From Parcubacteria group bacterium CG2_30_45_37 (GTDB lineage Bacteria; Patescibacteriota; Patescibacteriia; Patescibacteriales; GWC2-42-12): 18,373 bases of DNA. Below are positions 7,025 through 14,882 of the stretch, in pieces (the first letter of the stretch is position 1; each line of letters begins with the position of its first letter). Where the stretch lies: positions 1 to 18,373 of the forward strand of contig MNZH01000035.1 of the NCBI GenBank assembly GCA_001873515.1, in the 5' to 3' direction. The notes beneath the pieces were generated by a model that did not search any database, was not told the DNA's origin, and worked only from the letters and a program-made list of their open reading frames with translations. Made by a program: the position numbers and the translations under genes.

Positions 7025-7083
7025 AAACGGCTCCGCACGAAAGAATTCTCGCGGGATGGGATGTTAGGCTCGGCCGTTTTTTT
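7025..7083 (+). terminator. Terminator-like hairpin in the rpoB leader
   Basis: AAACGGC (7025-7031) pairs with GCCGTTT (7073-7079) over 7 bp, extended by a T-G pair, and a run of seven T follows (7077-7083). The 41-nt interior can form a small CCGC/GCGG hairpin (7033-7036 with 7051-7054). The long loop makes it less certain as a simple terminator; it could be an attenuator. Confidence 0.5.
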
Positions 7084-7181
7084 GTTATAAAAATCTTCAT
7101 GCGTTTAATAGCCACTTTTTTAAACTAAAAATAAGTGATGGCTTATCTCTCTAATTAAATATTTTGCCTTTAACTAAAACT

Positions 7182-7205
7182 AAACTCTCGGGTTGAGGTT
7201 TTTTT
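7182..7205 (+). terminator. Second terminator-like hairpin in the rpoB leader
   Basis: AAACTC (7182-7187) pairs with GAGGTTT (7195-7201) with one bulge, followed by a T run reaching 7205. The stem is weak. It lies about 50 bp before the rpoB start. Confidence 0.4.
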
Positions 7206-7217
7206 GGTTTTTAAAAT

Positions 7218-7248
7218 AATCCCCCTAACCCCCTTTATCAAGGGGGCA
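7218..7248. repeat. CCCCCTT palindromic repeat immediately before rpoB
   Basis: The unit reads AATCCCCCTAAC, then CCCCCTT (7229-7235), a TATC loop and AAGGGGG (7240-7246). The same unit, inverted, occurs at 15519-15553 and 16054-16110, and a diverged form is at about 3552-3580. Its hairpin ends 11 nt before the ATG, where a ribosome binding site would be, and there is no Shine-Dalgarno. Confidence 0.85.
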
Positions 7249-7257
7249 TAAAAAATT

Positions 7258-10200
7258 ATGACCATCAAATCTAGACAAGCGGACCGCAAATTTTTTACCG
7301 AAAGCAAGGCGGCGATTGATTTGCCGGATTTGATTGAAATCCAGAAAGATTCTTATAATTGGTTTTTGCGCGAAGGACTGAAGGATTTGTTTGAAGAAAT
7401 TTCGCCAATTACCGATTTTATCGGCCGCGACTTGGAATTGACTTTCGCGGATTATTATTTAGATGAGCCGAAATTTGATGAAAGCGAAAGCAAGGCGAAA
7501 AATATCACCTTTGAAGCCTCTCTAAGGGTTAAAGCCAAACTGACCAATAAAAAAACCGGCCAAGTAGTCGCCCGGGAAGTGTTTTTGGGCGACTTTCCTT
7601 TAATGACCCAAAACGGCACCTTTATCGTCAACGGCATTGAGAGAGTGGTGGTGTCGCAATTAATCAGGAGCGCGGGCGTAATTTTTACTTCGGAATTCAT
7701 CAAGGGCAAAAAATATTACGGCGCCAAAGTTATCCCTAACCGCGGCGCTTGGCTGGAAATTGAAACCGATGCCGCCGGCGTTATTTGGGTGCGGATTGAC
7801 CGCAAAAGAAAAGTGGCCATCACTTCCTTATTTCGGGCGTTCGGCTATTCTTCTGATGAAGAAATCAAACAACTATTTGCCGGTCCGGACGCGGTTATCG
7901 CCGGTCCCAATGGCCAGGAAAATATTTTAACTTATATCGAGGCGACCATTGAGAAAGACGCGGCTAAAAATGAAGCCGAAGGCTTAAAGGAAGTCTATAA
8001 AAGAATCAGGCCAGGCGACCTGGCCACCACCGACAACGCCAGGCAGTTGATTCATTCCATGTTTTTCCGCTTTGACCGCTATGACTTTGACCGCGTCGGC
8101 CGCTATAAAATGAATAAAAGGTTCGGTTTGGACGTGCCCAACAATAAGGAAAACCGGGTTTTGCGGCGCGAAGATTTAGTGGCCATTGTCAAAGAAGTCG
8201 TCAGATTAAATATTACCCAAGAGCGGGAAGACGATATTGACCATTTAGGCAACCGCCGCGTCAGGGCCATCGGCGAACTAATTCAGAATAAATTCAGGGT
8301 CGGGCTGGCGCGGATGGAAAGAATTATCAGGGACCGGATGAGCATTATGGACATTGAAAGCCTGACGCCGAACAAATTAATCAACGCCCGGCCGGTCATC
8401 AGCGTGGTTAAGGAATTTTTTATGTCTTCCCAGCTGTCGCAATTCATGGACCAGACCAATCCTTTGGCCGAACTGGAGCATAAGCGCCGGCTGTCGGCCA
8501 TGGGGCCCGGGGGACTTACCCGCGAACGGGCCGGCTTTGAAGTGCGCGACGTGCACACCACCCACTATAGCCGCATTTGCCCGATCGCCACGCCGGAAGG
8601 TCCGAACATCGGCCTGGTCGGCCACTTAGCCAGTTACGCCAGGCTGAATTCTTACGGCTTCATTGAAGCGCCTTACCGCGTGGTTTTGCACGACGTCAAA
8701 AACGACCCGGCGGTAACCCTGGGAAAAATCGCGCGCCAGGATTTATCGGAAATTCATGGAGACGAAACCGGTCCTTCGGCTGCGCTCAGGACAGGCAAGC
8801 TGATCATTAAAGCCGGCGAAACCATTGATAAAAAAACCGCGGTCGAGCTTAAAGAAAAAATAGGCCATGTTACCATACCGATTGTGCCGACCATAACCGA
8901 CGAAATTGTTTACCTGGACGCTTTTGAAGAAGAAAAATACATTACCGCGGCTTCGACCGCGCCGTTTGACCAAGACGGCCATTTTACGGTTAACAAGACT
9001 GAAGCCAGAAAATACGGCCAGCCCTCAATCGAGCCGGTGGAAAAAATTGATTTACTCGGCGTGGCGCCCAACCAAATCGTCTCGGTGGCCACCTCGCTGA
9101 TTCCTTTTTTGGAACATGATGACGGCATCAGGGCTTTAATGGGCACTAACATGCAGCGCCAGGCCGTGCCGCTCATAACCGCCGAGGCGCCGATTGTGGG
9201 CACGGGCGTGGAAGCGCGCGCCGCCCGGGATTCCGGCCATATTATTTTGGCCGAAAGCGACGGCGAAATCGTTAAAGTTGAAGGCGGCTCCTTTGAGGTT
9301 AAAGACAAAAAAGGCAAAATCAAAAAATATGTTTTAAATAAATTCCTGCGCTCCAACGCTTCCACCTGCATCAACCAGCGGCCGATTATTAATCGCGGCG
9401 ATAAAGTCAAGAAAGGCGATGTCTTAACCAACAGTTCGGCCGTGGACTCGGGCGAGTTGTCGCTCGGACGCAACGTTTTGGTGGCTTTTATGACCTGGGA
9501 AGGCTTTAATTATGAGGACGCGGTGATTATTTCCGAGAGGTTAATAAAGCAAGACGTTTACTCCTCCATTCACATAGAAAATTATACCATTGACGTGCGC
9601 GACACCAAGCTGGGTCCGGAGTTGATTACCAACGACATCTCCAACATCAGCGAAGAAAAATTGAAAGATTTGGACGAGCGCGGCATCGTCCGCGTCGGCG
9701 CCGAAGTTTCTTCGGGCGACATTTTAGTGGGCAAAATTACGCCTAAGGGCGAAACCGAATTGTCGGCTGAAGAAAAACTGCTTAGAGCCATTTTCGGCGA
9801 AAAAGCCAAAGACGTCAGGGACTCCTCCCTCTACCTGGAACACGGCGAACACGGTAAAGTGGTTGACATTAAGATTTTTTCCCGCGAAGAGGGCGACAAA
9901 TTGTCCGCCGGCGTGATTCAATCAATTCAGATAACCGCGGCCAATTTAAGAAAGATTCAGGTGGGCGATAAAATGGCCGGCCGCCACGGCAACAAAGGCG
10001 TCATTTCTAAAGTAGTGCCGATTGAAGACATGCCTTATCTGGCGGACGGCACGCCGATTGACATAATTTTGTCGCCTTTGGGCGTGGTTTCCAGAATGAA
10101 CCTGGGCCAGCTCCTAGAAACTCATTTAGGTTTCGCGGCCCATAAATTAAATTATAAAGTGGCCGTACCGCCGCTCAACGGCATTTCCGAAGAGCAGATT

Positions 10201-10728
10201 AAAGAGGAGTTAAAAAAAGCCGGCCTGCCCCAAGACGGCAAAGTGACGCTTTACGACGGCAAAACCGGCGAGCCTTATGATAATAAAGTGGTGGTTGGCT
10301 ATAAATACATGCTTAAACTTAACCACATGGTGGAAGACAAGATGCACCAGCGCTCCATCGGCCCCTATTCTTTAATTACCCAGCAGCCGCTCGGGGGCAA
10401 GGCCCAATTCGGCGGCCAGCGTTTTGGCGAAATGGAAGTCTGGGCGCTGGAAGCTTACGGCGCCGCCCATTGCCTGCAGGAAATTTTAACCATTAAATCA
10501 GACGACGTGCCGGGTCGGAGCAAAGCTTACGAGTCAATCATCAAGGGTGAACCGATCCGCAAGCTGAACGTGCCGGAGTCATTTAACGTTTTAGTCAGAG
10601 AATTAAAAGGTTTATGTTTGGACGTGGAGTTGATGCAGGGCGACCAGGTAGTGGAGCTGGAGCGGCCGGCGGATGACCGGCCGGCGGAAGATCGGGAGAG
10701 AAGGCCGGCGGAAACTAATAAAGAATAA
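7258..10728 (+). CDS. rpoB: DNA-directed RNA polymerase subunit beta
   Basis: RpoB forms one half of the catalytic cleft of RNA polymerase. The 1156 residues cover the complete subunit, nearer the short Thermus-like length than that of E. coli. Recognisable blocks are the N-terminal lobes (DLIEIQKDSYNWF, FIVNGIERVVVSQL), the rifampicin region SQLSQFMDQ to HKRRLSAMGPGGL, the GYNYEDA-like GFNYEDAVIIS, the KMAGRHGNKGV block and the C-terminal GGQRFGEMEVWALEAYGA. Asp398, His408 and Ser413 correspond to E. coli D516, H526 and S531, so the usual resistance substitutions are absent. Residues 505-513 (GPSAALRTG) come from an in-frame repeat. The C-terminus carries a short RPADDRPAEDRERRPAE tail. The next gene, rpoC, starts 27 bp after the stop. 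Confidence 0.99.
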   Translation: MTIKSRQADRKFFTESKAAIDLPDLIEIQKDSYNWFLREGLKDLFEEISPITDFIGRDLELTFADYYLDEPKFDESESKAKNITFEASLRVKAKLTNKKTGQVVAREVFLGDFPLMTQNGTFIVNGIERVVVSQLIRSAGVIFTSEFIKGKKYYGAKVIPNRGAWLEIETDAAGVIWVRIDRKRKVAITSLFRAFGYSSDEEIKQLFAGPDAVIAGPNGQENILTYIEATIEKDAAKNEAEGLKEVYKRIRPGDLATTDNARQLIHSMFFRFDRYDFDRVGRYKMNKRFGLDVPNNKENRVLRREDLVAIVKEVVRLNITQEREDDIDHLGNRRVRAIGELIQNKFRVGLARMERIIRDRMSIMDIESLTPNKLINARPVISVVKEFFMSSQLSQFMDQTNPLAELEHKRRLSAMGPGGLTRERAGFEVRDVHTTHYSRICPIATPEGPNIGLVGHLASYARLNSYGFIEAPYRVVLHDVKNDPAVTLGKIARQDLSEIHGDETGPSAALRTGKLIIKAGETIDKKTAVELKEKIGHVTIPIVPTITDEIVYLDAFEEEKYITAASTAPFDQDGHFTVNKTEARKYGQPSIEPVEKIDLLGVAPNQIVSVATSLIPFLEHDDGIRALMGTNMQRQAVPLITAEAPIVGTGVEARAARDSGHIILAESDGEIVKVEGGSFEVKDKKGKIKKYVLNKFLRSNASTCINQRPIINRGDKVKKGDVLTNSSAVDSGELSLGRNVLVAFMTWEGFNYEDAVIISERLIKQDVYSSIHIENYTIDVRDTKLGPELITNDISNISEEKLKDLDERGIVRVGAEVSSGDILVGKITPKGETELSAEEKLLRAIFGEKAKDVRDSSLYLEHGEHGKVVDIKIFSREEGDKLSAGVIQSIQITAANLRKIQVGDKMAGRHGNKGVISKVVPIEDMPYLADGTPIDIILSPLGVVSRMNLGQLLETHLGFAAHKLNYKVAVPPLNGISEEQIKEELKKAGLPQDGKVTLYDGKTGEPYDNKVVVGYKYMLKLNHMVEDKMHQRSIGPYSLITQQPLGGKAQFGGQRFGEMEVWALEAYGAAHCLQEILTIKSDDVPGRSKAYESIIKGEPIRKLNVPESFNVLVRELKGLCLDVELMQGDQVVELERPADDRPAEDRERRPAETNKE
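8772..8796. repeat. Small palindrome-type repeat in frame inside rpoB
   Basis: The 25-bp segment starts TCCTTCGGCTGCGCTCAGG and ends ACAGGC. The opposite strand encodes CPERSRR, a hallmark peptide of a repeat found between and within genes of many bacteria. A related 26-bp copy is at 16065-16090. In rpoB it adds PSAALRTG between ARQDLSEIHGDET and KLIIKAGETI. Confidence 0.8.
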
Positions 10729-10755
10729 TAAATTTACATAAAATATTACATTCAT

Positions 10756-13700
10756 ATGCTTAATCCGATAAAGACCACTGATTTTGACGCCATCAAGCTG
10801 AAATTAGCTTCGCCGGAGGCGATTTTATCTTGGTCTCACGGCGAAGTTACCCGGCCGGAAACCATTAACTATCGCACGCAGAAGCCGGAAAAGGACGGGC
10901 TGTTTTGCGAGCGCATTTTCGGGCCGTCAAAAGACTGGGAATGCTATTGCGGCAAATACAAAAAAATCCGCTATAAAGGCATCATCTGCGACAAGTGCGG
11001 CGTGGAAGTGACCCGTAGCCTGGTGCGGCGCGAGCGCATGGGCCACATCAAACTGGAAGTGCCGGTAAGCCATATTTGGTTTTTGCGCGGCACTTCTTCC
11101 AAAATCGGTTTGATTTTGGACTTGTCCATGCAAGCCCTGGAAAAGGTGGTCTATTTTGCCAGTTTCATTATCGCCGACGTTAACGAAGAGCTGCGCCAGG
11201 CTACCATTGAGCAGATTAAGCAGGAATATAAAAATAAGCGCAAGGCCATTGAGACCGATTTCGGCCGCCAGGCCAATGAAATTAAAAATAAGAAAGGCAA
11301 GCTCTTAGCCCAGGGCAAGAGCGAATTTGAAATTGCCGACGCTTTAAATCAGGAAATTGCCGCCTTGGAGAAAATAAAGAATGATAAGCTGGACGATTTG
11401 GAGCAGGCTTTTGACCAAGCGCAGAGGGAGTTAAAGGATTTAAAGCCTTTAACCATAATTTCCGAAAGCCTGTACCAGAATTTAAGTTTGAAATACGGCC
11501 ATATCTTTACGGCCGATATCGGCGCGGACGCGGTTAGAAAGCTTTTAGAAAAAATTGATTTGGATAAAACCATCGCCAGCCTGGAAAAAGAGCTGGCCGA
11601 GGCGATTGACTCAAAAAAAGACAAACTAGTTAGACGTTTAAAATTGTTAAAGAGCCTAAGGGCCAATCAGCTTCGCCCCGAATGGATGATTTTGACCGTG
11701 GTGCCGGTGATACCGCCGGATTTAAGGCCGATGGTGCCGCTGGACGGCGGCCGCTTCGCCACTTCTGATTTGAATGATTTATATCGCCGCATCATTAACC
11801 GCAATAATCGCTTAAGGCAATTGATTGACCTTAACGCGCCGGAAGTTATCTGCCGCAATGAAAAAAGAATGTTGCAGGAAGCGGTTGACGCTCTGGTTGA
11901 CAATTCCATCAGGCACGGCAAAACCGTGGTGGCTTCCACCGGCCAAAAGAGAATGCTAAAGTCTTTGGCCGATTCTTTAAAAGGCAAACAGGGCCGCTTC
12001 CGGCAGAATTTGTTGGGCAAAAGAATTGATTACTCCGGCCGCAGCGTCATCGTGGTTAATCCTAATCTGAATTTGGACCAATGCGGCCTGCCCAAGCGCA
12101 TGGCTTTGGAACTGTTCAAACCGTTTATAATTTCCAAGCTGATTAACAAAGAAATCGTCCATAACGTCAGGAGCGCTTCCCGTTATATTGAATCAGGCAA
12201 AGAAGAGGTCTGGGATATTTTAGAGGACATTGTTAAAGGTGCTTATGTGATGCTAAACCGCGCGCCGACTTTGCATCGCTTGGGTATTCAAGCTTTTAAG
12301 CCGGTTTTAATTGAAGGCTTGGCCATTCAGATCCATCCTTTGGTCTGCACGGCTTTTAACGCCGACTTTGACGGCGACCAAATGGCGGTGCACGTGCCTT
12401 TGACCGAAGAAGCCATCGCCGAAGCGCGCGACATCATGCTGTCCAGCCATAACCTGCTTAAGCCGGCAACCGGCGATCCGGTGGTGGCGCCCAACCAGGA
12501 CATTGTCTGGGGAGTTTTCTATATTACCAGCATTGACCAAGATTATTCGGCCGCGGATGAAAAGAAACTGAAAAATTTTTATTCGCCCCAAGACGCCAAG
12601 CTGGCCTATGACCTGAAGAACATAAAATTACAGCAAACCATCCGGGTGATGATTGACGGCAAGCTGGCGATTACCACCGTGGGCCGGATTGTCTTTAACG
12701 AAGTTCTGCCGCCGAAACTTCGTTTCGTCAATGAAGTAGTGGGCAAAGGCAAGATTAAAGGACTGGTTAAAGAATGCTTGAGGCATTATGGCGAGCAAGC
12801 CACCATCGACTTATTGGACAAAATGAAAAAAACCAGTTTTAAGTATATTACTAAAAGCGGCCTGTCTTGGGGCATGGACGATATTCCCCAGCTTCATGAA
12901 AAAGACGAAATGATCATGGAAGCCAGCCGCCAAGCCGAAGAAATCGGCGAGCAATACCGCGATGGCCTGTTAACCGACAGCGAACGTTATAGTAAAATTA
13001 TTGAGCTTTGGACCAACGTCAAAGAAAGGGTGATGGACGTTTGCCGCCAGCATTTGGCAAAAAACGGCCCGGTTTATTCCATGATTGAATCCGGCGCGCG
13101 CGGCTCCTGGGCGCAATTGACGCAGATTTTGGGCATGAAAGGACTGGTGACTTCCCCTTCGGGCGATATTATTGAGTTGCCGGTCAAGGGAAATTTTAAA
13201 AAAGGCTTTAGCGTTTTGGAATATTTTATCGCCACGCACGGCGTGCGTAAAGGTTTATCGGATACGGCCTTGAGGACTTCCAATGCCGGTTATCTAACGC
13301 GGCGACTGGTTGACGTTTCCCAGGATATCATCGTGGTTAAAGACGACTGCGGCGATAAGGCCGGGCTCTTAATTACCAAAAAAGAAAGCGACGAGATGAG
13401 CGAGAATTTGTTTAAGCGCATGACCGGCCGTTTTTTGGCCGCTGATTTAAAAAACAAGTCCGGTAAAATTTTAGTCAAGGCCGGCGAATTGATTACCGAG
13501 GAAATCGCGGAAAAAATCGGTAAAGAAGATATCGCCGAAGTCAGGGTTAGGTCAGTTTTAACTTGCAAAGTCCATCGCGGCATCTGTTCTAAATGCTATG
13601 GCTACGACCTGGCTTACAACAAACCGGTAAAAATCGGCACGGCCGTGGGCATCATCGCCGCCCAATCAATCGGCGAGCCGGGCACGCAGCTTACCATGAG

Positions 13701-14754
13701 AACCTTCCATACCGGCGGCGTAGCCGGGCAGGAAGATATTACCCAGGGGCTGCCTCGCGTTGAAGAAATTTTTGAAGGCCGGCCGCCCAAGAAAAAAGCT
13801 TTTATCGCCGACGTGGCCGGTCAGGTTAAAATTGAAACCGCCCAGCGGACCATCGCCAACGAAAGCGGTGACATGATCATTTCCAATCCGCAGTCTAAGA
13901 TTTTGAAAATTTATTATCAGGGCCAGGAATCGGATAAATATCATTTTAACGAAGCCGTCAAGGAAGCGGTGGCGGAGAGCAAGGGTAATAAAAAGCAAGC
14001 AGTTCACCCGGTCAAATCCGGCAAGGCCGGTGCGGCGAAGCCGCAATTTGACGGGGTGAAGCTGTTGGTTAAGGACGGCGCGGCGGTCAATAAAAATACC
14101 GATTTATTTTCGGTGGGCAAAAAAGTTTTTAAAGCCAAAAAAGCCGGGTTAGTCAAAGTTGAAGACCGGCAGGTAAAAGTTATTTATGAGGTGGAAAAAG
14201 TTAAAGAATACATCGTGCCCAAAAGCTTCGGCATCTGGGTGAAAGACGGCGATAAAATCAAGGTCGGCGACCAACTAACCGAAGGTTCGCTTGATTTGCA
14301 CCAGCTTTATAAGCTGCGCGGCAAACTGGAAGCGCAGAAATACATTATTAAAGAAATCCAGTACGTTTATTCTTCCCAAGGCCAGCCGTTAAACGATAAG
14401 CATATAGAAATTATCGCTCATCAGATGTTCTCGCGCGTCTACATTAACGATGCCGGCGATACGGATTTGTTGCCTGGCGAGATTGTGGAAAAAGCGATTT
14501 TTGACCGAACTAACGAGGAATTTAAAGACAAAAGCAAGAAATTGGCGCAAGGCGAAGAATTGCTGTTGGGCATTACCAAAGCCTCTTTAACCACTAACAG
14601 TTTCCTGTCGGCGGCTTCATTTCAGGAAACCGCCAGAGTGCTGATTGACGCGGCGGTTACCGGCAAGATTGACCATCTGGAAGGGCTTAAAGAAAATGTA
14701 ATTATCGGCCGGCCGATTCCGGCCGGCACGGGTTACGTGGCGAAAGGTAATTAA
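10756..14754 (+). CDS. rpoC: DNA-directed RNA polymerase subunit beta'
   Basis: RpoC carries the catalytic magnesium and completes the polymerase cleft with RpoB. At 1332 residues it is full length. The N-terminal zinc ribbon has Cys63, 65, 78 and 81; the active site is NADFDGDQ (535-542) with Asp537, 539 and 541; the second zinc site has Cys865, 937, 944 and 947, with spacings close to those of E. coli. The trigger loop/bridge helix area includes GARGSWAQLTQILGMKGLV and GEPGTQLTMRTFHTGG. Residues about 150-300 contain a long charged coiled segment (NKRKAIETDF to SKKDKLVRRLKLL) that enlarges the clamp region. Residues 1083-1102 (VHPVKSGKAGAAKPQFDGVK) are encoded by a palindromic repeat. No Shine-Dalgarno precedes the ATG; translation probably depends on rpoB upstream. 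Confidence 0.99.
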   Translation: MLNPIKTTDFDAIKLKLASPEAILSWSHGEVTRPETINYRTQKPEKDGLFCERIFGPSKDWECYCGKYKKIRYKGIICDKCGVEVTRSLVRRERMGHIKLEVPVSHIWFLRGTSSKIGLILDLSMQALEKVVYFASFIIADVNEELRQATIEQIKQEYKNKRKAIETDFGRQANEIKNKKGKLLAQGKSEFEIADALNQEIAALEKIKNDKLDDLEQAFDQAQRELKDLKPLTIISESLYQNLSLKYGHIFTADIGADAVRKLLEKIDLDKTIASLEKELAEAIDSKKDKLVRRLKLLKSLRANQLRPEWMILTVVPVIPPDLRPMVPLDGGRFATSDLNDLYRRIINRNNRLRQLIDLNAPEVICRNEKRMLQEAVDALVDNSIRHGKTVVASTGQKRMLKSLADSLKGKQGRFRQNLLGKRIDYSGRSVIVVNPNLNLDQCGLPKRMALELFKPFIISKLINKEIVHNVRSASRYIESGKEEVWDILEDIVKGAYVMLNRAPTLHRLGIQAFKPVLIEGLAIQIHPLVCTAFNADFDGDQMAVHVPLTEEAIAEARDIMLSSHNLLKPATGDPVVAPNQDIVWGVFYITSIDQDYSAADEKKLKNFYSPQDAKLAYDLKNIKLQQTIRVMIDGKLAITTVGRIVFNEVLPPKLRFVNEVVGKGKIKGLVKECLRHYGEQATIDLLDKMKKTSFKYITKSGLSWGMDDIPQLHEKDEMIMEASRQAEEIGEQYRDGLLTDSERYSKIIELWTNVKERVMDVCRQHLAKNGPVYSMIESGARGSWAQLTQILGMKGLVTSPSGDIIELPVKGNFKKGFSVLEYFIATHGVRKGLSDTALRTSNAGYLTRRLVDVSQDIIVVKDDCGDKAGLLITKKESDEMSENLFKRMTGRFLAADLKNKSGKILVKAGELITEEIAEKIGKEDIAEVRVRSVLTCKVHRGICSKCYGYDLAYNKPVKIGTAVGIIAAQSIGEPGTQLTMRTFHTGGVAGQEDITQGLPRVEEIFEGRPPKKKAFIADVAGQVKIETAQRTIANESGDMIISNPQSKILKIYYQGQESDKYHFNEAVKEAVAESKGNKKQAVHPVKSGKAGAAKPQFDGVKLLVKDGAAVNKNTDLFSVGKKVFKAKKAGLVKVEDRQVKVIYEVEKVKEYIVPKSFGIWVKDGDKIKVGDQLTEGSLDLHQLYKLRGKLEAQKYIIKEIQYVYSSQGQPLNDKHIEIIAHQMFSRVYINDAGDTDLLPGEIVEKAIFDRTNEEFKDKSKKLAQGEELLLGITKASLTTNSFLSAASFQETARVLIDAAVTGKIDHLEGLKENVIIGRPIPAGTGYVAKGN
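14003..14060. repeat. Three-way-junction palindromic repeat, copy C, in frame in rpoC
   Basis: The outer arms TTCACCCGGTCAAAT (14003-14017) and ATTTGACGGGGTGAA (14046-14060) pair at 14 of 15 positions (one G-G). Between them, with no unpaired base, are CCGGC-AAG-GCCGG (14018-14030) and TGCGGC-GAA-GCCGCA (14031-14045). The layout equals copies A and B, with a second hairpin 6 nt shorter. Confidence 0.85.
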
Positions 14755-14758
14755 TTGG

Positions 14759-14822
14759 TTTACCCCGTTAAATAGCGCTCCGCGCTAATTTTGCCGAAGG
14801 CAAAATTATTTAACTGGGTGAA
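14759..14822. repeat. Three-way-junction palindromic repeat, copy A, after rpoC
   Basis: The outer arms TTTACCCCGTTAAAT (14759-14773) and ATTTAACTGGGTGAA (14808-14822) pair at 14 of 15 positions, including one T-G. The inner hairpins are AGCGC-TCC-GCGCT (14774-14786) and AATTTTGCC-GAA-GGCAAAATT (14787-14807), contiguous with the outer stem. It begins 4 bp after the rpoC stop codon, ahead of the terminator, and would be part of the rpoBC mRNA 3' end. Confidence 0.9.
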
Positions 14823-14840
14823 TTTGTTCTTTTAGATATA

Positions 14841-14882
14841 AAACAAAAAAGCTCGCGGACGCAAGTCGGAGCTTTTTTGTTT
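14841..14882. terminator. Bidirectional intrinsic terminator between rpoC and porB
   Basis: AAACAAAAAAGCTC (14841-14854) pairs perfectly with GAGCTTTTTTGTTT (14869-14882), 14 bp around a 14-nt loop. The T tract after the GC-containing part on one strand and the A tract before it make it work for both strands, which suits the convergent genes. It overlaps the porB stop codon (14881-14883). Confidence 0.9.

Larger units (their letters stand above)
6740..7257. other. 518-bp region without a convincing gene: long leader of rpoB
   Basis: AT-rich. It contains a good promoter (6901-6929), a diverged palindromic repeat (6986-7015), two terminator-like hairpins (7025-7083 and 7182-7205) and a CCCCCTT repeat (7218-7248) directly before the rpoB ATG. 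A 21-codon frame at 6796-6861 (MRAGIIEAMG...) is too short to call. I saw no tRNA, rRNA or riboswitch that I recognise. If 6901-6929 is the main promoter, the rpoB leader would be about 320 nt. Confidence 0.6.

Noticed and set aside
7025..7083. Known riboswitch or ribosomal protein L10 leader before rpoB
   Set aside because: There are no rplJ/rplL genes upstream and I recognise no conserved riboswitch core; only a stem and T run are supported.
8743..8982. Minus-strand ORF within rpoB containing ACPERSRR
   Set aside because: It lies wholly inside rpoB on the opposite strand. The CPERSRR peptide is the antisense reading of the small repeat at 8772-8796, not evidence of a gene.
8910..9473. 187-codon minus-strand ORF inside rpoB
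   Set aside because: Antisense shadow of a highly conserved gene, with no recognisable domain.
14759..14822. tRNA or tRNA-like gene suggested by the multi-stem fold
   Set aside because: Only two inner hairpins with 3-nt loops, no anticodon loop, no GTTCGA-type T loop and no CCA. The same fold occurs inside rpoC, so a mobile or repeat element explains it better.
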